Below are positions 28,939 through 32,500 of a DNA stretch of 32,500 bases, in pieces. How positions within the stretch are numbered: position 1 is the first letter of the stretch; every line of letters starts with the position of its first letter. Below the pieces are notes generated by a model, which saw only the letters and a list, made by a program, of their open reading frames with translations, ran no database searches and was not told the origin of the DNA. The DNA comes from Neocallimastix lanati (nom. inval.) (Eukaryota; Neocallimastigomycota; Neocallimastigomycetes; Neocallimastigales; Neocallimastigaceae), in the NCBI GenBank assembly GCA_016946835.1, contig JACVTC010000180.1, positions 127,501-160,000 on the forward strand, given 5' to 3'. The translations under genes were made by a program, and so were the position numbers.

Positions 28939-30173
28939 AAATCAATCGAGTCAAAGGAAGTCTTATAAGAAAAATAAATTTGAGAAAACTAGAGACTGCA
29001 TAAAGGTCGACTTCAAGTATCCTGAATTTAGCATTGGCTTTCGATGGGTACTTCGTGCCAGATGTGGATATAAATTCGATGCTACAATATGATTGAAGAC
29101 GACCGTCCGGAACGGTGTCCTTGTTATGATAGTAATCCTCGATTGGAACATTGGTTTTCTAAATGTTATCTTTTCCATGAATTTCGAATGAAATATTTTA
29201 AGGATATTGAAATTCTTTATGAAATATTTTATATTATTTCTAAATATTGTCCAGTATCTAATAGTAATGTAAAATAAAATTAATAAAGTTTTGGATGTGT
29301 ATTCTCTTCCCTGTCTAAAAAAAAAAAAAAATCTAATAGTAATGTAGACACTGTTATCACAGATATGAATAATATAGAACAAAGTTCTGATTCTGATAGT
29401 AGTAACGAAGTGTATAATATCAATAATATTAACAATAGAAATAATATTGTTAAATAATAGTAGAAATAGTGAGAGTGAAAATAGAAATACTAATATTAGT
29501 GATAGTGAAAATTATAATATCGTTACTTCTAATTTAGTAAATAGTTCAATTGGTGAAAATCGTGGTAATTTAAGTAATCTTCTAAATAATGAGTGTGTAA
29601 ATATATATGTGACGTGGTACCGATTATATAACTTTCTTCTTGGTGGAAGGGATGCAGACATAATAGATTTTAATTATAAAAAGGAATGGGATATTTTGTT
29701 TAAGAACTAAATTATTTCTGGTGATTATTCAAAAACGCCATTCTTGGTGAGATCTGCGGCTCTCTTTACAGAAATTATGCCTCGGGCTAGTACTCGGCAA
29801 GGGTTACTATTCCGAAAGTATAAACACAAATTAACTAGGAGCGTCTACGCTGAAAATGCAGTAAAACAGGCCAGCAGGACCATTTCCTCTGAAAGATAAG
29901 ACAATAACTTCTTTCAGATAGTCAATTCTAAATTCCATTTAAACAGAAATCCTATAATCTTAGAGGTGAAGCTTGTTGCATATGAACCTTTTTTCTGAAT
30001 ATATTTATACACTTTATTTTGAATATTACTTTATTTTAAATATTATTATGTTCTAATTGAACAAATAATGTTTATTTTTTTTATTAATTGTGTATTTTTT
30101 TTTTAAATAAAAATATTCGCATAAATAATAAATGAATAAATAAATAAAGATTAAAGTTCGCAATAATTGCGAC

Positions 30174-30218
<45 letters not shown>
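28937..30218 (+). mobile_element. LINE fragment C (C-terminal zinc-binding region, LGG module, 3' UTR and A-tail)
   Basis: The frame at 28937-29094 encodes FRWVLRARCGYKFDAT, and after a frameshift 29089-29277 gives RCPCYDSNPRLEHWFSKC, the C-x-C...H-x4-C zinc-binding motif at the end of many LINE reverse transcriptases. After nested insertion 3 the same frame continues into a Ser/Asn-rich linker, shifts frame near 29445, and reaches YNFLLGGRDADIIDF (29447-29710). An in-frame TAA at 29708-29710 separates it from PFLVRSAALFTEIMPRAS...RSVYAENAV (to stop 29899). The 3' UTR ends in aaagattaaagttcgcaataattgcgactat and about 39 A (30177-30218). Two frameshifts, one stop and one insertion make it inactive. 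Confidence 0.8.
29257..29346 (+). mobile_element. Ultra-short LINE 3'-end insertion 3 with 15-bp target-site duplication
   Basis: The 15-mer tctaatagtaatgta occurs at 29257-29271 and 29332-29346 (16 bp if the preceding a is counted). The 60-bp insert carries aaaattaataaagttttgga, attctcttccctgtct and an A-tail of about 14. Deleting insert plus one duplicate restores a continuous frame in LINE fragment C, from SNSNV to DTVITDM. Confidence 0.9.
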
Positions 30219-30222
<4 letters not shown>

Positions 30223-30485
30223 GTAGAAGAGATGTATTATTGATTAAAATTATAAAAAGGAATAGGATGTTTAGTTTAATAATCAATTAACTAATTCTGA
30301 ATAAGAATTCCTTTTAAACAGAAATCTTATAATCTGGAGGTGAGGTTCGTCGCCTATGGCCTTTTTTCTAAATTTATTTAAATACTTTACTTTAAATATT
30401 ACTTTTTATTTCATATTACTATTTAAAAACTATTATATTTAATTTGGACAAATAATATTTTTTTTATTAATTTGTAGTTTTTTAA

Positions 30486-30533
<48 letters not shown>

Positions 30534-30590
30534 ATAAATGAATATATAAATAAAGATTAAAGTTCGTAATAGCAGCCATAAAAAAAAAAA
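30219..30590 (+). mobile_element. LINE fragment D: internally deleted copy of fragment C's 3' end
   Basis: 30219-30285 (ttggtagaagagatg..., aaaattataaaaaggaatag) aligns with 29640-29705 of fragment C, and 30296 onward (taagaattccttttaaacag, cttataatctggaggtgagg) aligns with 29925-30176, ending in aaagattaaagttcgtaata, gcagccat and an A-run. The roughly 210 bp between is missing, which removes the in-frame stop region. The tail carries several substitutions and an AT-dinucleotide expansion (30502-30530). It is an older or independently decayed member of the same family. Confidence 0.75.
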
Positions 30591-31590
30591 TATCATTCTT
30601 TCTTTTCTTGACCTGAAAAAAGCTTATGATTCAGTTCCAATATATTTACAAAACTTAATAATACTGGTTACTTATCAATATCTTACTTCGAAAGCTTATG
30701 CAAACTTTAATTGTAAACTTTCAAAAGAATTTTCAATACTTTGCCAAGGGTGTCCTTTATCACCAATTTTATTTTAATATATTTTTCATTGAATTATTTG
30801 ATAAATATAAGAAATACGGTGTGATTACTGAAAGAAAAAAGAGTGTTGTGGTAGTCTATTTTCTGATGATATTATTCTTATTTACTCCTACAAAATCCTT
30901 TCTTAAAAACTATTTATATAAAGCTCATGTTTGAGGTATCAAAAGTGGAATGATCTTTGGAATTAGTAAAATCGCTACATTTGTTGCTTTCTATTTTAAA
31001 ACTGGTATTCTAGTTTCCTTTTACCTCAGTTAGTTCTTTACTATTCACCTTCACTAGGATTTAATAAAAAGGACACTCAATAAGCTCAATCTGCTTTTAA
31101 TCGAAATTTGTTTTAGAGTTTTGGATTTTAAAAATAAGACATCTAATGACTCTATTTATAATATGTCTAAAGAACTATATTTATCTCCGATCGCTAGTCT
31201 TTTATGCTAAGGATATGATTCGATGCTTTAAAAAATGAAAAGAATCATCTTGTATTATTTCCAATTTAGTTAAAAATACTCCTTCACTCTTACATTATTC
31301 ATGGACGAAAAAATCACGTAGAATAACAGCAAACAAATAAAATAATAAACTTCCTGAAAAAATACTGGAAGTTTTATTTGGAAAATGTTCCATATTCAAG
31401 TACTCCTGGGATTAGATCAATTAAATACAAGAAGTTTAAATTTAGTTTTAAAAAATTTATTCAACATTTACTACAAAAATATTCACAATTATCTCTTAAA
31501 TTTTTTTTTTTTTTTTTTTTTTTTGTATTGTACGAGTTATCATAGAATGGGAAGTTTCGTCATCGAAACTCATAACGTAGTTTTTTAATA
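30591..31590 (+). mobile_element. LINE fragment E: reverse transcriptase core, degenerate
   Basis: RT motifs in order: FLDLKKAYDSVP (motif A with catalytic Asp, 30604-30639), CQGCPLSPILF (motif B, 30742-30774), a frameshifted NIFFIELFDKYKKYGV stretch, then LFSDDIILIYS (motif C, 30856-30888, F-S-D-D instead of the commoner F-A-D-D), and MIFGISKIATFV (30950-30985), equivalent to MTFGIEKCATMV in fragment A. Later pieces include SNDSIYNMSKELYLSPIASL and SWTKKSRR (31145-31320) and RSIKYKKFKFSFKKFIQHLL (31414-31470). Many stops and frameshifts separate them. The frames 30698-30934 and 31385-31588 are mostly shifted readings of it. A T-run at 31501-31524 may mark an inverted insertion. Confidence 0.8.
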
Positions 31591-32123
31591 TTAATGAAAA
31601 AAAAAAATTTATATATATATATATATATTTTAATAAATATTATTAAATATTTGTATAAAAGTTTATTTGTTGAAAAACTTAAGTATTAAATGAACAATTC
31701 AATCTTTTTTAAAAAACTTTCTATAATAACAAAATCTAAAGTTATAATTAGCTAACTCAGGCTACTTTTAATATATAATATAGTACAATTAAAAGAAAAC
31801 AAAATTTTTTTTTTCATAATAAAGAAGAATTAACTTACCACATGAAATGGTATAGTAAAGAAGAAATTTAAAGTGCTCGTCATTATATTAAAGTTTACTG
31901 GTATACTTTAAAATCTCTTCCATGAATTAAATATAAATATAATGATTAATTACTCTATTATAAAAATATCAAAACAAGGTATAAAAATGAATAAAGAACA
32001 AAATACAAAATACATTTAAAATTTTTTTCACGCTTTATAAAATTATTCAATCTTACTAATAAGTTAATACATATAATTATTATTTATTACTATCTATTAT
32101 TACCAAAGTTTATTTATTTATTT

Positions 32124-32156
<33 letters not shown>

Positions 32157-32340
32157 TACATAAATTAAACGCTCTTAGATATAACAAAATAAAATTAGGT
32201 TTTAATAATAAAATAATAAAGATTTTAACATATCACAAAAACATTAGTAAAAGATTAATTTTTATTATAAGATGAAATAATTTATAATATTGATAATTAA
32301 TATGAATTTAATTAAAAAATTATTGATATAAATTATCACT
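31591..32340. other. Intergenic region with a weak decayed coding trace
   Basis: AT-rich, with a TTTA microsatellite at about 32108-32156. At 31823-31990 one frame reads ELTYHMKWYSKEEI, stop, ARHYIKVYWYTLKSLP, stop, IKYKYND, stop, LLYYKNIKTRYKNE, which looks like a decayed coding segment, possibly more retroelement. It cannot be assigned. Confidence 0.4.
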
Positions 32341-32343
32341 GCA

Positions 32344-32345
<2 letters not shown>

Positions 32346-32409
<64 letters not shown>

Positions 32410-32469
32410 CATTATTAGTAATATGTTATTATTATTATTTGTAATATGTTATTATTAGTAGTAGTATTA

Positions 32470-32500
<31 letters not shown>
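32346..32500. repeat. (AAT)n-(ATT)n palindromic microsatellite at right edge
   Basis: About eight AAT units (32346-32369) run directly into an ATT array (32370-32409), then imperfect ATT, GTT and AGT units continue to the window end. The junction is a perfect inverted repeat able to form a hairpin. Confidence 0.85.

Noticed and set aside
28963-29382. Minus-strand 139-codon frame
   Set aside because: Antisense of LINE fragment C; the plus strand carries the zinc-binding motif.

Overview
The window looks like nuclear DNA of a very AT-rich eukaryote with long homopolymers, short GT..AG introns and retroelement debris. The best guess is a flagellated anaerobic gut fungus (Neocallimastigomycota). 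The reasons are a fungal-type SIN1/AVO1 with a spaced multi-intron structure, a two-RRM Sbp1-like protein with a central arginine/glycine domain, a CCDC24-like coiled-coil protein (a family found in organisms with flagella, which argues against Dictyostelium), and degenerate LINE elements. The taxon is an inference; no species can be named from the sequence.

Layout. 1-595 carries a 128-bp direct repeat spaced 467 bp apart at the left edge. 1308-2468 (minus) is a small four-exon gene of unknown function. 2984-5240 (plus) is a strongly decayed MCM6 replicative-helicase pseudogene, filled with microsatellites and with its Walker A region gone. 5988-7664 (minus) is a complete three-exon DHHC palmitoyltransferase of the Erf2/ZDHHC type. 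7665-11164 is mostly empty AT-rich DNA with one WD40-like exon candidate (9810-9998, minus). 11165-15289 (plus) is an eleven-exon CCDC24-like gene whose fourth intron is inflated to 1.3 kb by a (TTTTA)n array. 17217-20751 (plus) is a complete eight-exon SIN1/AVO1 gene (TORC2 subunit). 20752-25655 is nearly empty apart from a weak exon-like island near 23244. 25656-26618 (plus) is a two-exon Sbp1-like RNA-binding protein with markedly different codon use, suggesting high expression. From about 27190 to 31590 there is a retrotransposon graveyard: at least four LINE 3' fragments in tandem, with three ultra-short 5'-truncated LINE copies nested inside older copies and flanked by 12-15 bp target-site duplications. 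The right edge is intergenic, ending in an (AAT)n/(ATT)n palindrome.

The intact genes do not form a pathway; they are ordinary housekeeping and cell-biology genes (TORC2 signalling, protein palmitoylation, mRNA binding, probable flagellar function). The more unusual content is the MCM6 relic, the giant intronic pentanucleotide array, the nested mini-LINE insertions and a C-terminal LINE module ('LGG...EQRQL...FLT') that recurs in three copies and that I cannot assign to a known domain.

All exon boundaries were worked out by hand from splice signals and reading frame. In each intact gene the exon lengths sum to a multiple of three with matching phases, which is the main support for the models.
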